Positions 1 through 8,103 of a stretch of 64,000 nucleotides of DNA are shown here, piece after piece; the stretch's first letter is position 1; every line of letters begins with the position of its first letter. The notes below the pieces were generated by a model. It was not told where the DNA came from. It was given only the letters and a program-made list of their open reading frames with translations, and searched no databases. The stretch comes from F23-B02 sp963633225 (GTDB lineage Bacteria; Bacillota; Clostridia; Oscillospirales; Oscillospiraceae), in the NCBI GenBank assembly GCA_963633225.1, contig CAVGXR010000061.1, positions 30,164-94,163 on the forward strand, given 5' to 3'. The position numbers and the translations under genes were made by a program.

Positions 1-1451
1 GTCGGGGCTATATCCGAAAGGCGGCCTCCCTCACGAAGCTTTACACCGTCACAGCATACCACAAAAGGCACGGGATTGGTAGTATGCTGAGTATTAATTT
101 TACCGTCGGCATTTATCATGCAGTCGGCATTGCCGTGGTCGGCGGTGATGCACAGAACGGTGTCGGGCATACTCCTTGCCGCATCGTACACTCTGCCCAT
201 GCAGCTGTCAACGGTCTCCACGGCCTTTATCGCAGCGTCGAGCACGCCGGTGTGCCCGACCATGTCGCAGTTTGCGAAGTTGCAGACTATCATCTCGTAC
301 TTATCGCTCTTTATTGCCTCAACGCACTTATCGGCGACCTCACCGGCGCTCATCTGTGGGATAAGGTCGTAGGTCGGAAACTGCTTGGGCGACGGGACGA
401 GGCATCTGTCCTCGCCCTCGCAGGGCTTTTCAACGCCGCCGTTGAAGAAGAACGTAACGTGCGCATACTTCTCGGTCTCCGCAATGCGGAACTGCTTAAA
501 GCCCTTTGCCGAAACTATCTCGCCTATGGTGCTCTCAAGCTTTTCGGGCGGATAGGCAATGGGCAGGGTGAGCGCCTCGTCGTACTGCGCGGTGCAGACA
601 TAGCTCAGCGGGTACACCGTCTTTTTGCGCTCAAAGCCGTCAAAATCAGGCAGATTGAGCGCCCATGTCATTTCTCTTGCGCGGTCGGGGCGGAAGTTCA
701 TGAATATAACACTGTCGCCCTCGTTTACCGTACCCTCGGGACACACGACGACGGGCTTTACGAACTCATCGGATACGTTTGCCGCATAGCTGTTCTCAAC
801 GGCCTTTACAGGGTCGGGGTTTAACTCGCCCTCGCCGCAGACGATGGCATTGTAGCCGGCCTCGACTCTGTCCCAGCGCTTGTCACGGTCCATGCCGTAG
901 AAGCGGCCCTGCAGCGTTGCAATCTCGGCATTGCCGAGAGATACGCACTTATCGTGCAGGCGCGTGACATACTCCACGGCGCTTCTCGGCGGAACGTCGC
1001 GCCCGTCAAGGAAGCAGTGGAGATAGACCCTTTCAAGGCCGCGCTGCTTTGCCATGTCGAGAATGGCAAATATGTGGTTTATGTGGCTGTGCACGCCGCC
1101 GTCTGACAGAAGGCCGAGGATATGCAGAGCCTTGCCGCCGTTTTTCGCATCGTCCATGGCCTTGACATAGGCTGCGTTTTCAAAAAAGCTTCCGTCGGCT
1201 ATGGCGTTGTTTATGCGCGGCAGATCCTGAAACACGACGCGCCCCGCGCCGATATTCGTGTGTCCTACCTCGCTGTTGCCCATCTGTCCCTCCGGCAGGC
1301 CGACATCGAGGCCGGATGCCTGAAGGCTCGTGTGGGCGTTTTCCGCGAAAATGCGGTCAAGGCAGGGCTTTTTTGCAAGGCTTACGGCATTGCCGCCGCT
1401 GTCGGGCGCTATGCCGAAGCCGTCCATTATGACAAGAACGCACTTACTCAT
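1..1451 (-). CDS. gpmI: 2,3-bisphosphoglycerate-independent phosphoglycerate mutase, partial (C-terminus beyond the left edge)
   Basis: Interconverts 3- and 2-phosphoglycerate in the cytosol using two Mn ions and a phosphoserine. The reading frame from the ATG at 1451 stays open to base 1, giving about 483 residues, so only about 25-30 C-terminal residues of this roughly 510-residue family are missing. Visible motifs are the metal-binding start VLVIMDGFG (Asp10), the catalytic serine in MGNSEVGH (Ser60) and, at the left edge, the conserved REGGRLSDIAPT stretch. The start overlaps the tpiA stop by 8 bases (ATGAGTAA), so it is translationally coupled as the last visible gene of the pgk-tpiA-gpmI operon. 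Identification is secure. Confidence 0.95.
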   Translation of the reverse strand, partial: MSKCVLVIMDGFGIAPDSGGNAVSLAKKPCLDRIFAENAHTSLQASGLDVGLPEGQMGNSEVGHTNIGAGRVVFQDLPRINNAIADGSFFENAAYVKAMDDAKNGGKALHILGLLSDGGVHSHINHIFAILDMAKQRGLERVYLHCFLDGRDVPPRSAVEYVTRLHDKCVSLGNAEIATLQGRFYGMDRDKRWDRVEAGYNAIVCGEGELNPDPVKAVENSYAANVSDEFVKPVVVCPEGTVNEGDSVIFMNFRPDRAREMTWALNLPDFDGFERKKTVYPLSYVCTAQYDEALTLPIAYPPEKLESTIGEIVSAKGFKQFRIAETEKYAHVTFFFNGGVEKPCEGEDRCLVPSPKQFPTYDLIPQMSAGEVADKCVEAIKSDKYEMIVCNFANCDMVGHTGVLDAAIKAVETVDSCMGRVYDAARSMPDTVLCITADHGNADCMINADGKINTQHTTNPVPFVVCCDGVKLREGGRLSDIAP

Positions 1452-2223
1452 TCTCTGTCCCCGCTGCGGCTATGATAGTCGCAAAATCCGCAGGCTTGAG
1501 CGATGCGCCGCCGATAAGGCCGCCGTCAACATCGGGCTGAGCCAGAAGCTCCGCTGCGTTCTTGGCGTTCATGCTGCCGCCGTAGAGGATGCTCACGCCG
1601 CGTGCTGCGCGTGCGCCGTACATATCGCGGATGATCGCACGGATACCGCAGCAGACCTCCTCGGCCTGCTCGCTTGTAGCGGTCTTGCCGGTGCCGATCG
1701 CCCAGATGGGCTCGTATGCGATAACGCAGCGGCGCAGAGCCGTTGCATCAATGCCGTGCAGAGCTGCGCGCACCTGATAGTTTATATGCGCCATGGTCAG
1801 ATCCATCTCGCGCTGCTCAAGGCTCTCGCCCACACAGATGATGGGGTTTATGCCGTGCTCGAGCAGGGCGCGGGTCTTTGCGTTTATGAGCAGATCGTCC
1901 TCGCCGTGATACTGGCGGCGCTCGGAGTGGCCGACGATGCAGTATTTGACTCCGGCATCGGCAAGCTGAGAGGCCGACACCTCGCCGGTGTACGCTCCCT
2001 TTTCAAACTTCGATACGTCCTGTGCGCCGGTCACGACCTTGGCATCCTTGCCCGCCTTGAGCATTGCGGCTATATTCACCGCCGGAACACAAAGCACCGT
2101 ATCGCAGTTTTTGGTCTTGGGCACGAGGGGCTTGAGCTCCTCTATGAAGGGCTTAACATCGGAGGCCAGCATGTTCATCTTCCAGTTGCCGGCTATTATT
2201 GTCTTTCTGTATTTCGTATTCAT
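1444..2223 (-). CDS. tpiA: Triosephosphate isomerase
   Basis: Interconverts dihydroxyacetone phosphate and glyceraldehyde 3-phosphate. The 259 residues match the usual size. Catalytic residues are visible: Lys15 in GNWKMN, His99 in VGHSERR and Glu171 in AYEPIWAIGTGK, followed by the phosphate-binding YGGS and GGAS loops. The ATG at 2223 is chosen over an upstream in-frame start because a clear AGGAGGT lies 7 bases before it and the family begins close to the K-x-x-I-I-A-G-N-W-K motif. It lies 25 bases after pgk and overlaps gpmI, which supports one glycolytic transcript. Confidence 0.97.
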   Translation of the reverse strand: MNTKYRKTIIAGNWKMNMLASDVKPFIEELKPLVPKTKNCDTVLCVPAVNIAAMLKAGKDAKVVTGAQDVSKFEKGAYTGEVSASQLADAGVKYCIVGHSERRQYHGEDDLLINAKTRALLEHGINPIICVGESLEQREMDLTMAHINYQVRAALHGIDATALRRCVIAYEPIWAIGTGKTATSEQAEEVCCGIRAIIRDMYGARAARGVSILYGGSMNAKNAAELLAQPDVDGGLIGGASLKPADFATIIAAAGTENE

Positions 2224-2248
2224 AATTTTTACCTCCTGTAAAGGCTTA

Positions 2249-3442
2249 TTACTTATCAAGCAGACATGCAACGCCCGGGAGCTCGCGGCCTTCGAGGAAC
2301 TCGAGGGATGCGCCGCCGCCGGTGGAAATGTGGGTCATCTTATCGGCAAAGCCGAGCTGCTCAACGGCAGCCGCGCTGTCGCCGCCGCCGACTATGCTCA
2401 CTGCGCCGGACTCGGCCAGTGCCTTTGCCACTGCCTTGGTGCCCTCTGCAAAGGCTTCAAACTCGAACACGCCCATGGGGCCGTTCCAGACGACGGTCTT
2501 TGCATTCTTGATGGCATCGGAGAACAGCTTCACAGTCTCAGGTCCGATATCAAGACCCATCCAGCCATCGGGGATAGCATCGACGGGAACTATTTTCTTC
2601 TCGCAGTCGGCCTTGAACTCATTGCCGATAGCAGTATCGACCGGCAGGAGGAGCTTGACGTTCTTTTCCTTTGCCTTGGCTATCATCTCAAGCGCGTAAT
2701 CGAGCTTGTCGGCCTCGAGCAGGGAGTTGCCGATGCCGTGACCCATTGCCTTTATAAAGGTATAGGCCATGCCGCCGCCGATGATGACCGTGTCGGCCTT
2801 ATCCAGCAGGTTGTTTATAACGCCGATCTTGTCGGAGACCTTTGCGCCGCCGAGAACCGCAACGAAGGGACGTGCGGGATCATCGAGAGCCTTGCCCATG
2901 ACGGACAGCTCCTTCTCGACGAGAAGGCCGGCGTATGCCGGCAGGTACTTTGCAACGCCGGCTGTGGATGCATGGGCGCGGTGAACCGTGCCGAAGGCAT
3001 CGGAGACGTAGAGCTCGGCCATATCGCTGAGCGCCTTTGCGAAGTCGTCGCCGTTTTTCTCCTCGCGGATATCAAAGCGGAGGTTTTCAAGCAGCATGAG
3101 CTGACCGGGCTGCAGTGCGGCGGCCTTTGCCTGCGCATCCTCGCCGATTATGTCCTTTGCAAAGATAACGTCCATACCGAGCAGCTCGGAAAGGCGCTTT
3201 GCAACGGGCGCGAGAGTGAGCTTTTCCTTCCACTCGCCCTTGGGCTTGCCGAGGTGTGAGCAGGCGATAACGGCAGCGCCGTTATCCAGCAGATACTTTA
3301 TCGTCGGCAGAGCTGCGACGATACGCTTATCGCTTGTTATCTCGCCGGTCTCCTTGTTCTGAGGGACGTTAAAGTCACAGCGCAGAAGCACCTTCTTGCC
3401 CTTAACATCCGCATCGAGCACGCTTTTCTTGTTATAATTCAT
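2249..3442 (-). CDS. pgk: Phosphoglycerate kinase
   Basis: Transfers the acyl phosphate of 1,3-bisphosphoglycerate to ADP. The 397-residue length is typical. The N-terminal substrate domain shows LLRCDFNVP and the CSHLGKPKG loop. The nucleotide half shows VAVLGGAKVSDKIGV, the GPMGVFE motif and the C-terminal GGGDSAAAVEQLG and STGGGASLEFLEG segments. The ATG at 3442 follows a GGAAAGGAGC ribosome binding site. It is the first visible gene of the pgk-tpiA-gpmI run, and a short hairpin lies in its leader. Confidence 0.97.
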   Translation of the reverse strand: MNYNKKSVLDADVKGKKVLLRCDFNVPQNKETGEITSDKRIVAALPTIKYLLDNGAAVIACSHLGKPKGEWKEKLTLAPVAKRLSELLGMDVIFAKDIIGEDAQAKAAALQPGQLMLLENLRFDIREEKNGDDFAKALSDMAELYVSDAFGTVHRAHASTAGVAKYLPAYAGLLVEKELSVMGKALDDPARPFVAVLGGAKVSDKIGVINNLLDKADTVIIGGGMAYTFIKAMGHGIGNSLLEADKLDYALEMIAKAKEKNVKLLLPVDTAIGNEFKADCEKKIVPVDAIPDGWMGLDIGPETVKLFSDAIKNAKTVVWNGPMGVFEFEAFAEGTKAVAKALAESGAVSIVGGGDSAAAVEQLGFADKMTHISTGGGASLEFLEGRELPGVACLLDK

Positions 3443-3458
3443 GATAAAGCTCCTTTCC

Positions 3459-3474
3459 GTCGGAAAATTCCGAC
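3459..3474. promoter_or_regulatory. Short inverted repeat in the pgk leader
   Basis: GTCGGAA-AA-TTCCGAC is a perfect 7-base dyad just upstream of the pgk ribosome binding site. It could be an operator or a small leader hairpin. Nothing in the sequence identifies a cognate regulator. Confidence 0.35.
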
Positions 3475-3502
3475 TCGGTATTGAAAAATTAATTAATAAC
3501 TG

Positions 3503-3991
3503 TTATGATTCGGCCATAGAGCCTGTGCTTTTAAGCCGCGGGAAGCCCTGCTGACGGAGAGCCTCGTATGCGAGTATCGCAGCCGAATTTGAAAGGTTGA
3601 GGCTCCGTGCCTCGCTGACCATCGGTATGCGTATGCAGCGGTCATAGTATCTCAGGCGCAGCTCCTCCGGCAGTCCGGCAGTCTCCTTGCCGAGCATGAG
3701 GGAAACCGTTTCGGCAGAAAGATCAGCCTCGCAATAGACCCGCGGTGCCTTGGTCGTTGCAAGCCAGAGATTCTCGTCCCCGTTTTTTTCGAGGTATTCG
3801 TCAAGGTTCTCGTACACGCTTATATCAACCAGATGCCAGTAGTCAAGTCCGCAGCGCTTCACGGCCTTGTCGGAGATATCAAAGCCCAGCGGCTTTATGA
3901 GATGAAGCCTTGCGCCGGTAGCTGCACAGGTTCGGGCTATCGCACCTGTATTATGCGGTATCTCCGGCTCAAGAAGAACTATATTCAGCAT
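3503..3991 (-). CDS. trmL: tRNA (cytidine/uridine(34)-2'-O)-methyltransferase, SPOUT family
   Basis: A SPOUT methyltransferase that methylates the wobble ribose of leucine tRNAs using S-adenosylmethionine. The family start NIVLLEPEIPHNTGAIART is present, and the knotted SAM-binding end is recognisable from GKETAGLPEEL, RIPM and SLNLSNSAAI. With the ATG at 3991 the protein has 162 residues, the usual length. In-frame alternatives at 4009 (ATG) and 4015 (TTG) would only add a short unconserved leader. It sits 60 bases upstream of pgk on the same strand but has no functional link to glycolysis. Confidence 0.88.
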   Translation of the reverse strand: MLNIVLLEPEIPHNTGAIARTCAATGARLHLIKPLGFDISDKAVKRCGLDYWHLVDISVYENLDEYLEKNGDENLWLATTKAPRVYCEADLSAETVSLMLGKETAGLPEELRLRYYDRCIRIPMVSEARSLNLSNSAAILAYEALRQQGFPRLKSTGSMAES

Positions 3992-4174
3992 TATCATATC
4001 CCGTTTCATTATCAAATATCTGATTTACAAGTACATTTTAGCACATTTCGCCCAAAAAAGATGAACTTTTTTGAGTTTTTTGAGATTTGTTGCACCTTTT
4101 ACAAGTTTCGCCTCCGAGGAGCGCCGCAAACGGGTGTCAAACCGACAATGTGCACATTATTTAAGAGGTTAAAA

Positions 4175-5056
4175 ATGATCTGCAACGCCTGTCCGCGCCG
4201 CTGCGGTGCCGAAAGAACCGAATACCTCAGCGGCGGAGTCTGCGCCTGTCCCTCCCTGCCGGTGCTTGCACGGGCTGCACCCCATTACGGCGAGGAGCCG
4301 TGCATCAGCGGAGAGCACGGCAGCGGTACCGTGTTTTTCTCCGGCTGCAATTTAAGATGCGTGTTCTGCCAGAACCATGAGATAAGCCGCGCAGGAAAGG
4401 GCAAGGCCGTCAGCATCGAGCGCCTTGCCGATATCCTTCTCGAGCTTCAGGACACGGGAGTTCACAATATAAATCTTGTAACACCGACACATTACACCGA
4501 TGCAATAGTAAAATCGCTCGAAAAAGCAAAGCTGCACATTCCCGTTGCATGGAACAGCTCGGGCTACGACAGCGTTGAAAGTCTCAGGAAGCTCGAAGGG
4601 CTCGTGCAGATATACATGCCGGATCTCAAATACATGGACTCTGCGCTGGCAGCCCGCTATTCCGCAGCGCCGGATTATCCCGAGACGGCGATGGCGGCAA
4701 TAAACGAAATGTTCCGCCAGACAGGACCGTTTGAGCTCGACGGCGACGGTATGCTCCTATCCGGCGTTCTCATCAGGCACCTGATCCTGCCGGACGAGGA
4801 CGAGAACAGCCGCGCCGTGATAGACTTCGTCGCCGCTAATTTCCCCGGCGACGATGTGCTGTTCTCGCTCATGGCGCAGTATACGCCCATGCCCGGCACC
4901 GAGCGCTTCCCTGAGCTTCAGAAAACCGTAAGTGCCGAGGAAAACGACGCGCTTGTAAGCTACATGAGCGAGCGCGGCATATATAACGGCTTCTGGCAGG
5001 AACCCGCAGCGGCGACAGACGACATGATACCGGACTTTGACCTGACCGGCATCTGA
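4175..5056 (+). CDS. Radical SAM protein, PflA-like (COG1313 type)
   Basis: A 293-residue cytosolic radical SAM enzyme. The [4Fe-4S]-binding CxxxCxxC motif is in GCNLRCVFCQNHEIS, preceded by a cysteine-rich N-terminus (CNACPRRCG...GVCACP) typical of the putative pyruvate-formate-lyase-activating branch. The ATG at 4175 is chosen because GAGG lies 6 bases upstream and the frame further up is low-complexity, diverging from trmL. The family is often annotated as a glycyl-radical activase, but no glycyl radical enzyme is encoded here, so the client is unknown. It is followed after 36 bases by the FMN enzyme, possibly on the same transcript. Confidence 0.85.
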   Translation: MICNACPRRCGAERTEYLSGGVCACPSLPVLARAAPHYGEEPCISGEHGSGTVFFSGCNLRCVFCQNHEISRAGKGKAVSIERLADILLELQDTGVHNINLVTPTHYTDAIVKSLEKAKLHIPVAWNSSGYDSVESLRKLEGLVQIYMPDLKYMDSALAARYSAAPDYPETAMAAINEMFRQTGPFELDGDGMLLSGVLIRHLILPDEDENSRAVIDFVAANFPGDDVLFSLMAQYTPMPGTERFPELQKTVSAEENDALVSYMSERGIYNGFWQEPAAATDDMIPDFDLTGI

Positions 5057-5092
5057 TTCCAATATATTTTTCAAAACATGAGGAGGTACATT

Positions 5093-6112
5093 ATGAATTA
5101 CAGTGAGATTCTCAAGAAGGCGGCCGGCGAGGTCGGCCCGTACTGCAAGGCCTGCCCCGTCTGCAACGGCAGAGCCTGCGGCAATATCATGCCAGGCCCC
5201 GGCAGCAAGGTACCCGGCAACACCGCGGCACGCAACTATGACAAGTGGCAGGAGATATTCGTCAACATGGATACCCTCTGCCCCAACACAGCCGTCGATA
5301 CGAGCTTCGAGCTCTTCGGCAAAAGCTTCTCCGCGCCGATATTCATCGCTCCGCTCGGCGCACTGAACATGCACTACGGCGATAAGTACGACGACCTGCA
5401 CTATAACCGCATCCTCATAAATGCCGCTGCCGATTACGGTATCTGTGCGCTCACCGGCGACGGTGTCGATCCCGCCGTCATGCAGAATGCCGCAAAGGAT
5501 ATGGCCGCCATCGGAGGCATGGGCATACCGACGATAAAGCCTTGGAACAAGGAGTTTGTGTTTGAGAAGATAGACCTGCTCAACGAGCTGGGCATATTCG
5601 CCGCAGCCATGGACGTTGACGGTGCGGGTCTGCCCTTCCTCAAGGCAATGAACCCCAACGCGGGCTCGAAGTCCGTTGAAGAGCTGCGCGAGATAATAGA
5701 GCACGCAAATATGCCGTTTATCGTCAAGGGCATCATGACCGTCAAGGGTGCGCAGAAGGCTGTCGAGGCCGGTGCTGACGCAATAGTCGTGTCAAACCAC
5801 GGCGGCAGAGTTCAGGGCTGCTGCCCCGCAACGGCTGAGGTGCTGCCAGCTATCGCAAAGGCTGTCAAGGGCAAGGTGAAGATCTTCGTTGACGGCGGCA
5901 TCCGCAGCGGCGTTGACGTTTTCAAGGCCATAGCTCTGGGCGCTGACGCTGTGCTCATAGGCCGTCCCGTAGTTCCGTTTATCTACGCCGAGGGCGCTGA
6001 GGGCTTCAAGGTCTATATGGACACCATCACCGCCCAGCTGCGCGACACGATGACCATGTGCGGCACTCCCACGCTTGCCGATATCGGCGCGGACAACATT
6101 TTCGTTCCCTGA
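5093..6112 (+). CDS. FMN-dependent 2-hydroxy-acid dehydrogenase/oxidase family protein
   Basis: A TIM-barrel flavoenzyme of the lactate dehydrogenase/glycolate oxidase family, 339 residues. Flavin-site features include FIAPLGALN, KGIMTVKGAQKAVEAGADAIVV, the catalytic-histidine motif SNHGGR and the phosphate-binding VDGGIRSGVDVFKAIALGAD. The N-terminus has an unusual cysteine cluster (CKACPVCNGRACG) that may bind a metal or Fe-S cluster; this is seen, but its role is inferred. The ATG at 5093 follows AGGAGG by 6 bases. The substrate, probably a small 2-hydroxy acid, cannot be fixed from sequence. Confidence 0.85.
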   Translation: MNYSEILKKAAGEVGPYCKACPVCNGRACGNIMPGPGSKVPGNTAARNYDKWQEIFVNMDTLCPNTAVDTSFELFGKSFSAPIFIAPLGALNMHYGDKYDDLHYNRILINAAADYGICALTGDGVDPAVMQNAAKDMAAIGGMGIPTIKPWNKEFVFEKIDLLNELGIFAAAMDVDGAGLPFLKAMNPNAGSKSVEELREIIEHANMPFIVKGIMTVKGAQKAVEAGADAIVVSNHGGRVQGCCPATAEVLPAIAKAVKGKVKIFVDGGIRSGVDVFKAIALGADAVLIGRPVVPFIYAEGAEGFKVYMDTITAQLRDTMTMCGTPTLADIGADNIFVP

Positions 6113-6114
6113 GC

Positions 6115-6348
6115 TACACGACATTTAATATTTCAAAATGCTTATTAAAATGCTACCTGTCGCTTGCACGACTCGGTGAGCTTGCCGCCGAAAAGGGCTA
6201 CAAGGGCGCATCCCGCCTCGCCGAAAAGGGCGACTGCGGACACGTCAGCAAAACGCTTGACGCTCTGGCAAGGTCGGAGCTTGCGCACGCGGGTATGGTC
6301 GAAAAGGCTCTGTCGGCTATCGACAGCAGCGAAATTCATGAGCAATAA
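6115..6348 (+). pseudogene. Open frame without a start codon, possible gene remnant
   Basis: The frame ending at TAA 6346-6348 stays open back into the preceding gene. From about 6150 it reads like real protein: LARLGELAAEKGYKGASRLA and ALARSELAHAGMVEKALSAI, two amphipathic helices. No ATG, GTG or TTG lies in frame after the upstream gene ends, and there is no ribosome binding site. The helices faintly recall the ferritin-like half of rubrerythrins, but that is a guess. It may be a decayed gene whose 5' part was lost. A terminator follows immediately. Confidence 0.3.
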
Positions 6349-6351
6349 CCG

Positions 6352-6382
6352 AAAAAGTCCCTCACAAGAGGGGCTTTTTTGT
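6352..6382 (+). terminator. Rho-independent terminator
   Basis: AAAAAGTCCCTC and GAGGGGCTTTTTT form a 12-base stem with one G-T pair, a 4-base loop and a T run. It ends the transcript of the FMN enzyme and the remnant frame. Confidence 0.8.
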
Positions 6383-6391
6383 TATATCTGC

Positions 6392-6420
6392 TTGCAAAAG
6401 TGCTGGACATAATATATAAT
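6392..6420 (+). promoter_or_regulatory. SigA-type promoter of the lipoprotein gene
   Basis: TTGCAA at 6392-6397 and TATAAT at 6415-6420 are separated by 17 bases, between the preceding terminator and the lipoprotein start. Confidence 0.75.
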
Positions 6421-6455
6421 TATTGTGTATAAACACAAAATAAGGAGGCGACACA

Positions 6456-7166
6456 ATGAAAAAACGCAGAAACTTTATTGCGCTCGTGCTGGCTCTGCTG
6501 CTGTGCCTGAGCCTTGCCGCATGCGGAGACGGCAGCACAAAGGACGATGATATCTCCGGCGGCACGCCCGACAGCTTTGAGGGCATGGTCAAGGACCCGG
6601 CATACATGGCCGACAAGGGCATGTACAGCGGCGACTGGGAGGACTCTGATCACCGCGAGCTCGAGATAGAGCTCAGCGACGACGGGCAGGAGCTGCGCTT
6701 TACCCTCTACGCAGGCGATGAGATCATCACAGCCAGCGGCTTTATCCAGATTTCGCCCGAGTACAGCGCCGACTACTTCTACAACGAGTACGACGGCATA
6801 GCGTATCACTGCTGGTTTGCCGACGACGGCACGCTCAACGTGTACGAGCTGGGCGAGTTCACAAAGGAAGCCGATGACGATATCGACGACGATGCTAAGG
6901 AGCTTGCCGGTATGTGGTATCTCGACGGCGACGAGAACGCCGCAAGCTGCCTGCAGATCGGCATGGACGGCAAATGGGTCCTCTATGAGGACAGCGATGG
7001 CAGCACCTCGCTTATCGACAGCGGCAGCATACAGTACATCGGCGACGACGCATACTCCGCCGTTTCCGATCAGTTTGACGATGCCGCCTATGATATAGCC
7101 GTCGCCGGTGACGGCAACACACTCTACTGGGGCGGCGAGTACGACTGCTATATGAGGCACGACTGA
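6456..7166 (+). CDS. Lipoprotein of unknown function
   Basis: A 236-residue predicted lipoprotein. The signal peptide has a basic start (MKKRRN), a Leu/Ala-rich core and the lipobox LAAC, with the lipidated cysteine near residue 24. The mature part is very acidic (runs such as DDDIDDDAKELAG) and appears to hold two similar beta-rich units, around SGDWEDSDHRELEIELSDDG and AGMWYLDGDENAASCLQIGM, each ending in a Y-x-Y-x-G type segment. I do not recognise a characterised family. AAGGAGG precedes the ATG. The next gene starts one base after its stop, so the two are probably coupled and may form a membrane-associated pair. Confidence 0.75.
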   Translation: MKKRRNFIALVLALLLCLSLAACGDGSTKDDDISGGTPDSFEGMVKDPAYMADKGMYSGDWEDSDHRELEIELSDDGQELRFTLYAGDEIITASGFIQISPEYSADYFYNEYDGIAYHCWFADDGTLNVYELGEFTKEADDDIDDDAKELAGMWYLDGDENAASCLQIGMDGKWVLYEDSDGSTSLIDSGSIQYIGDDAYSAVSDQFDDAAYDIAVAGDGNTLYWGGEYDCYMRHD

Positions 7167-7167
7167 T

Positions 7168-8064
7168 ATGGCGGGGCTTGAAAAAATGAGCGATGCCGAG
7201 CTTTCCAAAAAGCTCGGAGGCTACCAGACGCTTGAGCACATAGGTCAGATAATCGGCCTTGCTCTCGTCGCGGCGGGAGCGGCGGTTGCTTTTATAAAGC
7301 ACGATCTGTGGCTGTTTGCGGGGCTGTTTTTCGCGGGCGTTATCGTGATCGTGATCGTCTGTACCATTATAAATGCAAAGAAAAACGCGCTCTTGAACCT
7401 CAATCTCGGCGACTTTTTCCACGCCGAGCTCATGAGCGCCTTCGGTCCGGGAACGGCGGCACCGGCCATGCCGATAAATACGGCATATCTGAAAGGCGCA
7501 GAGCTCATAAACCAGTGCTGGGAAGGCAGCGATATAACGAACTTCTTTGAGGGTGAGCATGCCGGTATTCGCTTTTCGGTCGCAAATGTCACGCTCGACC
7601 ATCTTGTCGAGGAACGCTCGGGGCCGGATAACGACAACTGGATGAACAAGACCGTTACCGTTTTCAGAGGCATCGTCATACGCTGCGCCGGTATCTGCGA
7701 CGCAAACCGCGATATACGCATCCTCGACCGCTATCAGGAGTCTCCCCCGAAGGGCGACGTTTCCGAGCCTGCGGTGTTCGCAGAGCGATTTAAAGCTCTC
7801 ACCTCCGACGGGCGCGAGGCAGCAGCTCTCGTAACGCCGGAGCTGCGCACGCTGTGCTCGGAGCTTGAAAAAACCTCAGACGGCATGGTCTGCGCTCTTG
7901 TACTCAAAAACGGCGAGGCAGCGGCAGCCCTGCATACCAAATACCAGTTTTCAAATGTTCCGCCAAACACCGACCTCAGAGACATAGACGGTGTGCGCCG
8001 CGCCTACACCGAATCCATCGGCACGATGAAAACTCTTCTCGATATTCTGAAAACAAATCTGTAA
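7168..8064 (+). CDS. Membrane protein, DUF3137-like
   Basis: A 298-residue protein with two adjacent membrane segments near residues 26-64 (IIGLALVAAGAAVAFI and LWLFAGLFFAGVIVIVIVCTII) and a large cytosolic C-terminal domain. The pattern of F-x-G-x-x-A-G-I-R-F and the later FRGIVIRC core resembles DUF3137 proteins, whose role is unknown. The resemblance is by eye only. It starts one base after the lipoprotein stop. An in-frame ATG at 7186 is an alternative start. A bidirectional terminator follows at once. Confidence 0.65.
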   Translation: MAGLEKMSDAELSKKLGGYQTLEHIGQIIGLALVAAGAAVAFIKHDLWLFAGLFFAGVIVIVIVCTIINAKKNALLNLNLGDFFHAELMSAFGPGTAAPAMPINTAYLKGAELINQCWEGSDITNFFEGEHAGIRFSVANVTLDHLVEERSGPDNDNWMNKTVTVFRGIVIRCAGICDANRDIRILDRYQESPPKGDVSEPAVFAERFKALTSDGREAAALVTPELRTLCSELEKTSDGMVCALVLKNGEAAAALHTKYQFSNVPPNTDLRDIDGVRRAYTESIGTMKTLLDILKTNL

Positions 8065-8067
8065 AAC

Positions 8068-8099
8068 AAAAAACCGTGAGGCTTGACCTCACGGTTTTT
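8068..8099. terminator. Bidirectional terminator between convergent genes
   Basis: AAAACCGTGAGG and CCTCACGGTTTT form a perfect 12-base stem with A and T runs on both sides, so it can serve the membrane protein gene (+) and the alpha-galactosidase gene (-). Confidence 0.85.
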
Positions 8100-8103
8100 C
8101 ACG

